Positions 22,404 to 33,900 of a stretch of DNA of 64,000 nucleotides are shown piece by piece. The number at the start of each line of letters is the position of its first letter. Position 1 is the first letter of the stretch. The notes beneath the pieces are model-generated. The model did not search any database. It was not told where the DNA came from and saw nothing but the letters and a program-made list of their open reading frames with translations. Source of the DNA: Ectocarpus siliculosus (lineage: Eukaryota; Sar; Phaeophyceae; Ectocarpales; Ectocarpaceae); contig FN649729.1 in assembly GCA_000310025.1 (NCBI GenBank), positions 3,952,964 to 4,016,963 of the forward strand, read 5' to 3'. Made by a program: the position numbers and the translations under genes.

Positions 22404-23985
22404 CAGTGGGGGTCCCTCTATAGTGCGGGATATATAGTGCGGGTGCCCGGTATAGTGCGGGTTTTTTTGCTTGGCACAACTTAGACCCCTCTATAGTGCG
22501 GGTGCCGCACTATTAAGGGCACCCCTCTATAGTGCGGGTTTGGTTCCTCTCAAGAACCTCTATAGTGCGGGTTTTGACGTCACGCCACGTCACCACCCGC
22601 CTAGATGCGGTCAAACCCACACATTTCCCGACACACACACCCCAGCAGCAGCATACTACCCCTACTGACCATAGGAACAGCAGCATACCCCTACTGGCAC
22701 ACGATGCCATGTGCAGCAGGCGAACTTTGCCACCTTACTTAGCAGCCTCACCCCAGGAAAGCCTGCAGCCGACACCTCAGTGCTGGCGGCTCAGACGTGG
22801 GCATCAATCGAGGACCAGGCGGATGTCGTGGAGGCGGTGCGGTTGGATCAGGCGGAAGACGTGGCGGCAGTCCTTAAGGGCTTGCCGGTGGAGGGCGACG
22901 AGCCTTCGGACAGCGAGGATGAGGAGGACGAAGAGGAAGGAAGCATGGGAGGCAGGCACAATGAGCCACCTCCTTACGCGGAACTTTCCCAACACTTCGC
23001 CCCCCTGGAACGCTACGCCGCAGGGTGCGCCTTGAACGAGGCCAGCTACTTGCTCAAGAGGGCAAGGATGTTGATGATCGAAGCGCATGCATCGAAGCCA
23101 TCGCGCCAGGCTGATGTTAGGGAGTTTTTTGACGGGTAGAGCACTGAGCCGTTTTGCCCCTCGCAGTTAATACTGCTGTAGTTTGCTGGTGGCGGGGTCT
23201 GCCGGGTGTCTTGAATGAGTCAATTGTTTGCGAGTTTCACTTTGGCGTTTTTTTTTGTTCGTGCGTTCAAGCCGCCCAACCCAAAACGTAGATGGCGTTG
23301 TGTAGTGCGGGGAAGTAGGACTTTTGGGGGTCGTTGTTTCTACGTATTCGCTTTTTCTTGGAGTGCACCCCTCTCTTTTTTTCTTCGTGGGTATCTGGAT
23401 CGTGTTGAAAAGGTATTTTCCTTTCGTTAGTGAACGGACGTGTTTCCTACCATGGGTATCTATTTGGAATGTTCAGGTTTCATTTTGTAGCCTTGTGATA
23501 GTGTTTGTAATGTACAAGCGGAAATGTCAATGCAAAATGGAACAAGGAACGACAACATGGGTTGGGCACAGGCTTCCCTTGTACACTGAGCGCACAAGTC
23601 ATGGACCAAAAATCCTGTCATCTCTGTAAGTTTAGTATAGGATGTGATTTTACCACCGTACAGGGTACATGCACTTGCTGTTCTCTGGTCACCCGCGAAC
23701 GGACGCAGGCTTCAACCCGTAGAGTACATCTTATTCCATACCCCTCACTTGTTAAATGCACTTCCGTACCACCAGCATACAGTACCCCTCGCTGTTGGCT
23801 ACGTCCTATGCTGAAACGCAGTGATATCGTGAATAGTGCGCCTACCCGCACTATTGAGGGTTCTGAAACCCTGAATAGTGCGCCTTCCCGCACTATTCAG
23901 GCCCGAAATCATATAGTGCGGGTGCCCGCTATAGTGCGGTTTTTTTTGCCTGCCCCATACCCGCACTATAGAGGGACCCCCACTG
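22404..23985 (+). mobile_element. pogo/Tigger-like DNA transposon, internally deleted (1,582 bp)
   Basis: Perfect terminal inverted repeats begin CAGTGGGGGTCCCTCTATAG at the left and are mirrored at the right. Both are bounded by TA (22402-22403 and 23986-23987), the target of the Tc1/mariner-pogo superfamily. Just inside both ends are several spaced copies of TATAGTGCGGG or its complement, likely transposase-binding sites. A single 3' exon of a transposase-like gene survives, with too little room for a DDE domain, so it needs a partner in trans. The flanks rejoin a TACCGCC-rich repeat, confirming the insertion limits. Confidence 0.8.
22717..23139 (+). pseudogene. 3' exon of a transposase-like gene
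   Basis: Follows a GCCATGTGCAG acceptor and runs 141 codons to a stop at 23139. The protein is acidic in its centre (EPSDSEDEEDEEEG) and helical near the end (YLLKRARMLMIEAH), and finishes RQADVREFFDG. Pogo/Tigger transposases often end in a short RQxxIxxFF tail, and the exon lies within pogo-like terminal repeats, so I read it as the last exon of that transposase. No DDE residues are present. Alternatively it is a captured host exon. Confidence 0.45.
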
Positions 23986-24340
23986 TACCGCCGAAAAAGT
24001 ACCGCCAAAAAACGAAGTACCGGGAACCGACTAAAAAGAACCGCCATATTGCAGTACCGCCGAAAAAGTACCGCCGTACTGCAGTATGTACCGCCAAAAT
24101 GGTACCGCCAAAAAACGAAGTACCGGGAACCGCCAAAAGAGAACCGCCATATTGCAGTACCGCCGAAAAAATACCGCCATACTTCAGTTTTGCCCTCTAA
24201 AGTAGCATAGGGCACTAACTCCAACAACGCCATGTCTCGCGCAGAACAACAACAACAGTGGTTCGAGTCCAACTGGCGTGCGTCTTTGTTCACATTTATT
24301 CTTTTTTCTTTTTCTCTTTCGTCATACATATATATATATA

Positions 24341-24547
24341 CAGATGGCGCCCGCACTTAAGAACATCTTAATTTGCGTGAGGCTGGGGTTCTTAGTTGCC
24401 TGTTGAGGCTGCGAATGGCCATTATATAGGTTTTAGTGTGGGGTTCTTAACGGGGACCACTAAAATACGCTCATCATGTTCATGAGTTTTGGATTTTTTG
24501 AGCCTCATGTTCTTAACAGGTAGGTTCTTAAGTGCGGGCGCCATCTG
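24341..24547. mobile_element. MITE with CAGATGGCGCC ends (207 bp)
   Basis: Terminal inverted repeats CAGATGGCGCCCGCACTTAA / mirror, inserted at TA inside a TA-repeat (24331-24340 and 24548-24554). Several GTTCTTAA words lie inside. Nearly identical to 28184-28387 and with the same ends as the pogo-like element 27528-35549, which is the likely source of its transposase. Confidence 0.85.
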
Positions 24548-24573
24548 TATATATATTTTTTTGGTTCTGCTGT

Positions 24574-24925
24574 TAAGGAGGACCCGATTCGCAGGGTATC
24601 CGTCGATTGACTTTTACCAGAATCGGTACACCTTCGCATATGGCGTAAGCTGGATACTGGTTCGAATCTCCTTGGGTGCACGTTTTTTCTCCTGACTTGG
24701 ACATTTTCCCATGGACACAATGTGTGTCAGTCCTGAGAACACCTCTTGGAATCGATCCTATAAAGAACCTTGTGACACTTCCTTCCATCGAATTACCCGT
24801 CCTGGCCACAAGAGGTTCCCAGTTGAGGGTAAATTCTGTGGGTGGAGAGTGTTAAGGAGGAACCGATTCGCAGGGTATGTATCCGTCGATTGACTTTTAC
24901 CAGAATCGGTACACCTTCGCACTGC
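24574..24925 (+). repeat. pair of 70-bp direct repeats
   Basis: GTTAAGGAGGA(C/A)CCGATTCG followed by GCAGGGTAT, TCCGTCGATTGAC and CGGTACACCTTCGC occurs at about 24574-24642 and again at 24850-24922. The copies are about 277 bp apart. Their function is unknown; they could be ends of an unrecognised element. Confidence 0.5.
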
Positions 24926-25286
24926 CTTGTTCCTTTTCGGCGGAACCTCTTTCATCTGTCGCCGATCGTCAGCTGTTCGAACACACCCACCCGTGGCATT
25001 CGACGGATCGCGTTTTGGCGCGCTCTTCTCTTTTTGCATTTTCTTTCTTCTTTTGGTTGCCTTTCGTTTGTCCATGAACAGCTCGATTTGACCATGGGTG
25101 GGTATGCATCGCATCGTGAAATCACGAAATCATATGGGAGATGCAGGCTCTCTCTCAAGCGTACATACAAGAGACAAAGAGAGACCCATCCTGAAAGAGA
25201 GGAAAGAGGTTCGCCGGTTGATGGGGCGCCAAGGGCACCGAAATGTAGTTTGGCATCGCCATATTTTATATTTTGATATTCTGGTC
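24926..25286. other. no gene recognised
   Basis: Between the direct repeats and the second TACCGCC-rich copy. Open stretches have no recognisable motif. Confidence 0.4.
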
Positions 25287-25703
25287 TACGCAACCCTCGA
25301 AGGCGGTGTGCCTCCATATTATTTCAGTGCCGCCACCAAAAAACCGCCATATTTGGCAGTACCGGGAACCGCCGAAGACGGTACCGCCATACTTCAGTAC
25401 CGCCAGAAAAATACCGCCATATTTGGCAGTACCGGGAACCGCCGAAGGCGGTACCGCCATATTTCAGTACCGTCAGAAAAATACCGCCGTATTTGGCAGT
25501 ACCGGGAACCGCCTAAAAAAAACCGCCATACATATTGACGTACCGCCAAAAAAGTACCGCCATTATTGGCAGTACCGGGAACCGCCAAAGGCGGTACCGC
25601 CGGAAAACGAAATACCGCCAACCGCCAAAAAAGTACCGCCACATTGACGTACCGCCCCGCCTGGATCCGCCTAAAAAACTAGTACCGAGGTGTACCCTGA
25701 AAA
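25287..25703. repeat. TACCGCC-rich element, copy 2
   Basis: The same vocabulary as 22237-24205: repeats of about 60 bp around TTTGGCAGTACCGGGAACCG, GGCGGTACCGCC and GAAAAATACCGCC. It ends CCGAGGTGTACCCTG at 25703, the inverse of the left end of copy 1. Confidence 0.55.
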
Positions 25704-26002
25704 AATATGTCCCTATCTATAATATATATATATGTACGTACATATAAGATTTGGTCACTTTTCATGCCTCGGCACTTCTTTCTCTCGCCCCAGCGAGTCT
25801 TTTCTCGCGGTTCCTTCTCAGGGGCACGCAGGAGGCCCGTCGGTACATTTACGCCCGTGTCCGGAGCTCGGCCCACCTCCGTGGCGCGTGGAGTTAACCG
25901 TCAAAAATGCGAAAATTGGTCCAAAACCCAGGGGACGCGTTCCGCGACGACAATGCCTCCCGAACCAATTCCTTACACTTCTCTGTTGCATACCAGGAGA
26001 TG
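25704..26002. other. no feature seen
   Basis: A TA-rich run (25720-25745) and unremarkable sequence up to the edge of the inverted duplication. Confidence 0.4.
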
Positions 26003-26639
26003 TTTCCCCCGCAAGTTTGGAGAACACGGTCGAATAATTTTTGGAATCATTTAGACGGTTCCTAATCGGTGTAGCATCATAACTGTTACAGCCTTTACAC
26101 TGCTGTGTACGCCCATGCGTACAGCTTCGGGGCCGCGACTCTGCTTTGAACTCTCACCTCCGGTTTGCAAATGTATTGTGTGGAAGATACATGTTAACAG
26201 ACCTACAGTAATTCATATTCCATGGTTGATTGGAACACGTCATACCAGTCACAGAATGTTTCGGATCTTTTCTTCATAGGTCAAATCTCCGATTTTCTCT
26301 GAATGGGTGCGGGCCACCTGGTGCACGCTCCTCAGAGATGGACAACAGCAGCAACACATGTATTTTATTCACACATACTGTGCGGTGTATGCATCTGCAT
26401 CAGCACTCCTTCTCGGGGCTGGTCATGTATAGAACTATGTATCTATTATGCATATACAGGAAAAGGTCCGATTCAACACAAGCTCAAAACGAAAAAACTG
26501 ACAGGTAGAAACGTGCCGATCACTGAATTTTTCGGATCTTTCTGTTCGTCAAATCTCCGTTTGTTTGTCTCCTGAAGGGTGCGGGCCATCACTGGCGGGC
26601 AATCACTGCCCCAGCTGCAAGCTCCCCGCACGGATGGAT

Positions 26640-26795
26640 ACGCCACAGCAACAACACTTATTCGTACATTACGGCGCGGTGTATGCATCTGAATCAGTAC
26701 TCCTTCTCGGGCTGGTCATGTGCAGAACAATGTGTTGTCTATTCATGTACAGGCGAAAGTCCGATTCAACACGAAAAAGAAAAATCAGTTCCAAA
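26640..26795 (+). repeat. about 140-bp interspersed repeat (one of eight copies)
   Basis: The unit runs from a GTACATTACGGCGCGGTGTA-like start through CTCGGGCTGGTCATGT and TACAGGCGAAAGTCCGATTC to an AAAAAGAAAAATC end. Other copies lie near 26360-26505(+), 43750-43885(+), 44105-44255(-), 50305-50440(+), 50680-50800(-), 52310-52430(-) and 52590-52710(-). Within each arm two units sit in tandem (26220-26510 and 26511-26800 are diverged duplicates). The A-rich end suggests a short retroposon, but I cannot see RNA polymerase III boxes. Confidence 0.6.
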
Positions 26796-26852
26796 AGCAA
26801 AAATCTGCCGTGGTGGCATGCAAATATTCGGCTGCCCGCACTCGCTCTCACG

Positions 26853-27395
26853 ATGGTCCTCCTCCCATCTACTCCTTCTACACCCCCCTCTCATCACAAA
26901 CCACAGCTCACACCGCCAGAGCAGCTTCCACCCTCTTTCTCTCCCTCGGTCGAAATACACCGTACATCCACGCCTCGCCAAAGCCGCCAAGCCTCCAGCG
27001 CCGCTACCAACGCATCGTCTTCCACCGCCGGATCCTCTCCGCCGGCTGCTTCTTCTCCGGCTGCTTCCACCGCGCCGCCCGCGAGCGGAGCCGGCTCATC
27101 TGCGAGTGCTGGCTCATCTGCTGCTGCCGCCGCCGCCGCCGGCTCGCCCGAGCAAGTCCCGGCCGACCGCGAGCCGCAATACCTCTGCCCAAGCACCGGT
27201 TGCAACACCAACCTCTTCTTGAAGGAAAATATCCACAAAGACAGGGCCGACTACTGCTGTACCCCGCCTGCAGGAACTTTAGCGCCGGTACCTGCGCGTG
27301 GACCGGCCCTTTGATCAAGTAACCCGGAAAGTTCTGCTGGCTCTGCGCCTCCGAGTTCGAGGTCGGCGAAGTGGTGTGGGCATACACCATCCCAG
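26853..27395 (+). pseudogene. Cys-rich host gene exon, arm A copy
   Basis: From the ATG at 26853 the frame reads a Ser/Pro/Ala-rich region with an Ala run, then YLCPSTGCNTNLFLKENIHK. After RADYC coding appearance continues in a different frame (YPACRNFSAGTCAWTG), meets a TAA at about 27320 and goes on GKFCWLCASEFEVGEVVWAY to a CCCAG|GTGAGA donor at 27395 in phase 1. This matches the phase of the next exon at 43304. The regular Cys spacing suggests a zinc-binding protein of unknown function. The break and the TAA make it a probable pseudogene; arm B shares the TAA. Confidence 0.5.
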
Positions 27396-27977
27396 GTGAG
27401 AGCTTTCGCATACATCTGCAGCACTACTGTAGTACAATGAATGATCTTCCTTCACGGCTTGGAGTTCGCGCGCTGATGCTCGTGGTCGTTTGTATGAACG
27501 CGATTGGGAAATGGACACAAGTGGGTACAGATGGCGCCCGCACTTCAGAACGTCTTATTTGGCGTGAGGCTCGACGCTTATTGGCTGCCTCAACCCGAGC
27601 ACATGTTCTTGTTGTGGCCATGTTCTTATTCCGACCAGACATTTGGTCCCTGAAAACGGGGTTCTTGTTCTTATTTCAACGTCGAGTTCTCCAGAGGCGC
27701 ACCACGACGCCCTTTGGTGACTCGCAGCTATGTACATAGATAGATAGATAGGACGTGAAAAATTGGCGTGTAATTTAATACGGAACACTTAGTTGCATCA
27801 TCCCCATACAGTACGTCCATACTTCGCCGTACCATGCCCATACTATCCATTTATCAGGCACCAAGACTACTGGCCGTTGACTTGCCAATTGCTTGTACAG
27901 CAGACTTCGACTGGATCACGCACCGCAGCAGCTATGCTCGCGGTTGAGTACAAATACGGAAACAAGCTCCGAAGGCT

Positions 27978-30900
27978 TCAACCTTCTTGGTCGATAAGGG
28001 TCACATTGGGCCTGAGTTCCCTTCCCGCTCTACTAATGCCCAACGTGGCTGCAGCTCCGCCTCCATCCACCTGCTCGACCGTGCTCCTCTCAAGCAAGAC
28101 CCACGAGCCCAACACCGCATCCGGATCTCCACTGTACATTTCCAACGGCAGCTTCATGCTGCGCGTACTTTGGTCTAGGTCTACAGATGGCGCCCGCACT
28201 TAAGAACATCTTAATTTGCGTGAGGCTGGGGTTCTTAGTTGCCTGTTGAGGCTGCGAATGGCCATTATATAGGTTTTAGTGTGAGGTTCTTAACGGGGAC
28301 CACTAAAATACGCTCATGTTCATGAGTTTTGGATTTTTTGAGCCTCATGTTCTTAACAGGTAGGTTCTTACGTGCGGGCGCCATCTGTAGCTGCACACGG
28401 TAGTCGAAATGTGGCGAGTACGCTCCTGAGACTGTCGAGTGATCAACCCCCCAAACCACCCCATGCCCAGCCTAACGAGTACTCCACGCTGCAGTAACGA
28501 ACTGTCAAGAGCTGCCGGTGTAGATGCTTGAATGCGAAACCCGTCCGGAATCTCCATGCCGTGGATTTCGTCGTCCGATTCCATGCTGTCGTCGTCGTCC
28601 ACAAGACTCAGCTCGTCCATCTGGTCCCTGGCCGTCTCTGCAACGACGAGCACAAGCCACAACGTCGCAGAAGCTGATTTGTCATCTACGCATACATATG
28701 TCAGTGGATTTAACGGCAACGGCAAGAGCAAAAGCAACAGCAACCGCAACAACAACCAAGCAGTGGAGTGAAAAACCCTGGTAGGCATCCAACTTACCAC
28801 GAGTGTCTTCGTCGCTGGAATCGCCGTCCTCCACTCCCTCGCCGCTGTGGTCCCCCTCGCCCTCAACCGTCTGGTCATCCCCACCCCCGCACCCATCGTT
28901 GCCAGTCTCCGAAGATCCCTCGTCGTCGCTGGAGTCCCCATCGCCCGCGAAGGTGTACGGCTTGTCCAGACCCTCCAAGGTGATTCGGTCATCGCCTGAA
29001 CCGTCGACAGTGATCGCCATGCCACACTTTTCGAAAAGGCGGAACCGGTATTCCTCGCGGCTGTCGAGTTCTTCCGTGGCTGCCCCAACCCACTGCGTGA
29101 TCAGCACACGCCGGTCAGACGCCGTCAACGAGTTGCTTTCCCACCTTTCGATGTTGTCCGCCTGCTCCAGCCACATATCCATTCGCTTCCCAACCTCCAC
29201 CTTCAGAAAGCGTCCGGCTCCCGCGTCGACGGGCTGCAGCTCGTCCGTGGTTTCGGTCGGAAAAAACCAGGCAAGGGTGTTGCATTGCTTGGACAGATAG
29301 TCCTTGAACTTGTCCGTCGTCTGCGCGTGCAAGTTGTCCATGAGAAGGAGGGTCCTCTCCATGGGGAGCTGGCTCCTCCCGCGCATCAAGCTCGGGCGAA
29401 ATGACTTCTTGGCCCACTCCATGCAGAAGTCCTGGTCGGCCCATGCGTTTTTCTGGAAAAAGACATCCACATTCTTGTGGTACGCGGCCTTCTCCACCTT
29501 CGAGATCCGCTTTCCCGTGCCTCTGAAAATGAGGGCAATCCGCATAACCCTCTTACCGGGACCAAAGATGACTTGCATGGTGCACTGCCTTTTCTCCAGT
29601 CCGGCGAAGGGCTGGCTGACGGCTACTCGCTTCACGCCTTGCTGTGCCCACGTGATTCCCAGCCCGTTCACGAACGGCAAAGGCACCTGATCCACGTCGA
29701 AACGCTCCGACAGCTGGAACTGCCCGTATTTTTCAAGCCTGGGCTCCTCCGTTCCACCCGAAGACAGCGATGCACCCTCAGGGAAGACTACCTTCCTGCG
29801 CTGCACCGGCTCTTCGATCAGCTGCCGAAACCTCCGGTGGAACCGCTGGATTCGCGGCAGGCGTTCCTCGATAGACTTGGCCTTCAAGTTGGAACGGCGC
29901 CTTGGTACCACTTTGTGTCTCTTGGCCCATTTTTGCATCCACCGGAAGGACGGTCGAAACACTGCCGCCCGGCTGTCGGTAGGGTGGTGCTCCTCCAGCA
30001 GCTTCCGGAACGTGACGGTGAGCCAACGGGTCGACACCTTCAGCTTCTTCTTGCGGCGAGCCAAGAAACGATTGAAGAGCTCCCTCTCTGCGGCAGGAAA
30101 CCACCGTTTTGGCTGCTGTTTCGCGAGTAGCGTCTGCTTCACTTCGTCTGCGGCGAACGCCACGATCTCGTCCTCGTCCTTGACCCACTTGCTGATGTTG
30201 GTGCGAGGTACCTTCATGTGGGTTTCGAGGTACTGCATAGGGCTGAGGTGCTCGGCCTGCCAGAGAGCTTGGCGGTCCTCCTCGAGGATACGCAGCTGCT
30301 GGATCACGTGGGCTTTGAACCTAAAGTTGTAACGATTGCGCTTGGCAGCGCCACGCCGAGCCGACTTGGGTTCAGCAGGCGTGAAGCCGTCAGACTCCAG
30401 GTCGATGTTGGGGACACGCTTCGGTTGGAGGACGAACGAAGCTGCCCCCGTGATGCCATTGATCTTCACGTGGTAACAGCGCCCAGGTCCGGCGCGTTCC
30501 CACGGTAGAACATCCCCTTTCGCATCGTCTCCCAGCATCCGCTGCAGTCGCTGGCCTTGGAAAACGTTCGCCGTGCTGTGGTTGGTTTTCATGTGGAGCC
30601 CCAGGCCTTGTGCGTTCACAAAGGTCGTCGGACAGTGGGGGCATTGCACACGGGGGGCCGGGGCCGGCGATGCAAAACTGACGCTGGACACATACTCCTG
30701 CACGCCAGCGCGAGTCCTCAAAACCTGCCGACCAATGGGAAAAGATGCGCATGCAATACGTATTCGTCAACCCTAAGTGGTATGCCCTTGTTGTCTTTGT
30801 AGAGATTGTAGTGCTTGATGTTTAGATGCTTGTTATCTCTCACACCCGGTTGGGGGGAAAGAGCAGGGAGTGCCACGCGCACGCCAGCTGACAGCAGCTG

Positions 30901-33900
30901 GCGTGGGGGCTCCGCACAATCATTCTCTGGTCGTACTACCCAACGCATACCTATGTGCAGTGCACCTGAAACTGTCATCTCGTCTACAGATCCGACTACA
31001 TACGCACTCACACGAACACCCTCCCTGGTTCTTTACACTAAAGTAACTAACCACTTCTTCTTCTGTGGGATGCGTGCTTCCGCCACCTCAAGTCAGGTTT
31101 TTTCCGCAAAAACAACAAATCAATAAAAACCTAAGGGGAAACCCGGCCACCGGGTCAAAACCCCTCCCTCCAAAGGATGGTACTACTAAAAAGCAAGATA
31201 GAGACGCAAACAGGATAACTCCGACAACGTCATCGATCCGGGTAAACTTCCCGCCACGTTTCAATATCACATTTCCCCTAGTACCCAACAAAGTCCAAAA
31301 AGTCTGCAGCCACTGCCACGATTTTACTCCAACAAAGCCCAAACAAAAGTCTGTTGCGATTTACTCCTACTTGCCCTCCCCGCTCGACGAACAACTATCG
31401 ATGATCTGAGCACCTAACTTCCTCCCTCCCCCTTGATTCCGGCGCATCGCGCGCCCCCGGGGTCGGTGGTAAATGCTATCATCCTGGGACAGCTGTTTTG
31501 TCAAACACATCAAGCATGATAAGCCTTCTTGCATACAACTCTTACTCCGACCTCAGAAATTCAAACTTCAGCCTGCTCACACACAACTCTTAGACTCTCA
31601 GAAAAAACAAAGTTCCAATTCTCACCCGTCATACAGCACGCGTCGGTATGGCTGCTCTCCCTCACTCGAAGAAAACTGCGGTCCATCATGTCGTGCGATA
31701 ACCTCCCTCGCTCTTTGCTGCGAGTGGTACGCCACACACAATACCTCCTTCATTCAACGCTCGCGGAAAACACGCTTGACTATATACTGCATCGAGAACT
31801 TGTCATTGCTGAGGCTTCTTTTCCTCCTACAGACAAACACAGTGATTCTCATCATGGGGCTTCTCCCCTTCTACAAGACAAACACTGATATAGATTGTGG
31901 AGACGCCTTGCTACTGCGAATCCCTCAGTAAGGTGGATACGTCTGGTACATGGGTCCACACCTACCTGCAGCAACAACGGAAATGTCACCTACAGCAGTA
32001 TAACAGTGTCCTCCCCTCCCCATTTCCACCTCACGCACACAAGGTGATGTATCTGGTACATGGGTCCACACCTACCAGCAGCAAAAACGGAAATGTCACC
32101 TACATTTGTGTCCTCCCCTCCCCAGTTCCACCTCATGTTGACGCCAGCACAATTTCACCTGCGCCGGTGTCTGTAACTTTTGATACACCGGGTCCCGTGT
32201 ACCCCCTTTTTGTCAGCCGACACGCTGGATACTGTTTTACCCCTGTGCGTGAGTTTTCATCGACCGCGGGGAGCGCCTGTGCTGCATCCCCTCCTTTGAT
32301 ACACCGGATCCTGTGTACCCCTTCTCTTCAGCCGACACGCTAGATACTCTTTACCTCTTGTGCGTAAGTTTTCATCGGCTGCCGGGAGCGCCTGTGCTGC
32401 ATCCCTTCCTTTGATACACCGGGTCCTGTGTACCCCTTCTCTTCAGCCGACACGCTGGATACTGTTTTACCCCTGTGCGTAAGTTTTCATCGGCTGTCGG
32501 GAGCGCCTTTGCTGCATCCCCTCATCTGATACACCTGGTCCTGTGCACCCCTTCTGTTCAACCTCCACGCTAGATACTGGTTTACCTCTGTGCGTGAATT
32601 TTCATCGGTTGTGGGGAGCGCCTACGCTGCATCCCCTCGTTCAATACGCCTGGTCCCGCGTACCCCTTTTATTCTGCCCCAGACAAAGTTTTCATCGCCC
32701 GCGGACATCATGAAATGGAAGCGCCTGTACCGCGAGTCCCCATCATAGAGCGGCTGGTTTTTGGAGCCGAATTACCATCGTCGTACGAAACACCCGCGAT
32801 AACACGCCTGGATTTTACCATCGGAAAAGACGAACAAGAATTGCTCGACAAAACACCCACACTCAAGAATGGAAACGCCTGGACCGCGAATCCCCTTTCG
32901 AAAAACATCATTGGTCGCATCATCGTAAGCGAAGCTACCATCACTCTACGAACACCAAATCAGAAAATGGAAACGCCTTAACCGCGAATCCCCTGTAGAA
33001 ACTTTCGGTATCATTCGTCGCAAGCAAAATCATTCAATATCACTCACGAACTCAACCAGAAAGAAGCGCCCCGCGGTAACGCCGCGTTGTTGTTGGCCCT
33101 CGTTCAAAAGCACAGCAGATTTCGCGGTCTCGCCCTTGCTCCTCTGCGGCAATTCCACGTTCACCAGAATCGCCATGACTGCAATCCTCCAGTTCTCCCG
33201 GAGCGAGTACTTTTCCCGCGATCAACAGGCTCGTGTGTTGTGCCGCCCGCTACTCCACCGCCGACGCCGCCGCCCCGTTGCTGCCTTGTAACTGGGCCGG
33301 TCCCAACAGGTCGCTCATAATTGTGGCCCCGAAGGATTACCCTCCAGGCTCCACCTCCTGACACCTCGTCCCGTGTGCCCGGGGCAGTCAAGCTACCCCC
33401 AGCAGCGCCTTTGCTAGAGCTGCCAACCGTACAGAGAAAGTCGATGGTCTGGAACCCACCAAACCCACCATTTGCAGGGACGTCAAACGCCCGCACCGGT
33501 ACACCTTCCGTGCCCGATCTACTGCTGCTCTCTCTTCCAGCGGCGTCATCTGTTCTAACGCCAGCTACAGCGTGCAGCTCTGATAGGCAGCTGCCTGGCG
33601 GCGAGATTCCAACAATCCCACCGCAGGATGCGGCGCGTCTTCCAGCACCGCCTGGCCCCCCTCGGCTTCCGCAATCTGTTATTGCCTGCAGCAGCGATGA
33701 CATCTTGTCCATCACCCCCTGCATCCAAAATCCCTGCGCATTGCTTCCCAGCGGGGGGGCAGCGGATGGGTGGCCCGGGGAACCTACTCCCCCGACTCCA
33801 CCGGGTGGCACCCCAAACCGTGTGCCCGGCGCGGCTCCTCCGCGCCCTGCGGCGTTGCCAGCGCCGCTTGACTCCCCCTCTTCTGCCCCCGCCGCCCTGG

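Larger units (their letters stand above)
22237..24205. repeat. TACCGCC-rich element, copy 1 (interrupted)
   Basis: Built of many copies of (G)TACCGCC joined by short words such as GAAAAA, ATATTGCA and GGGAAC. It is split at a TA (22402) by the transposon 22404-23985. The left edge reads CAGGGTACACCTCGGG and the right edge of copy 2 (25703) reads CCGAGGTGTACCCTG, an exact inverse for 14 bases, so copies 1 and 2 may be ends of one family or of one rearranged element. No coding capacity seen. Confidence 0.55.

Noticed and set aside
23799-24200. Repetitive proteins such as RYFFGG/PPKKYRH repeats
   Set aside because: These are translations of the TACCGCC repeat; they occur in all frames and lack a start or conserved domain.
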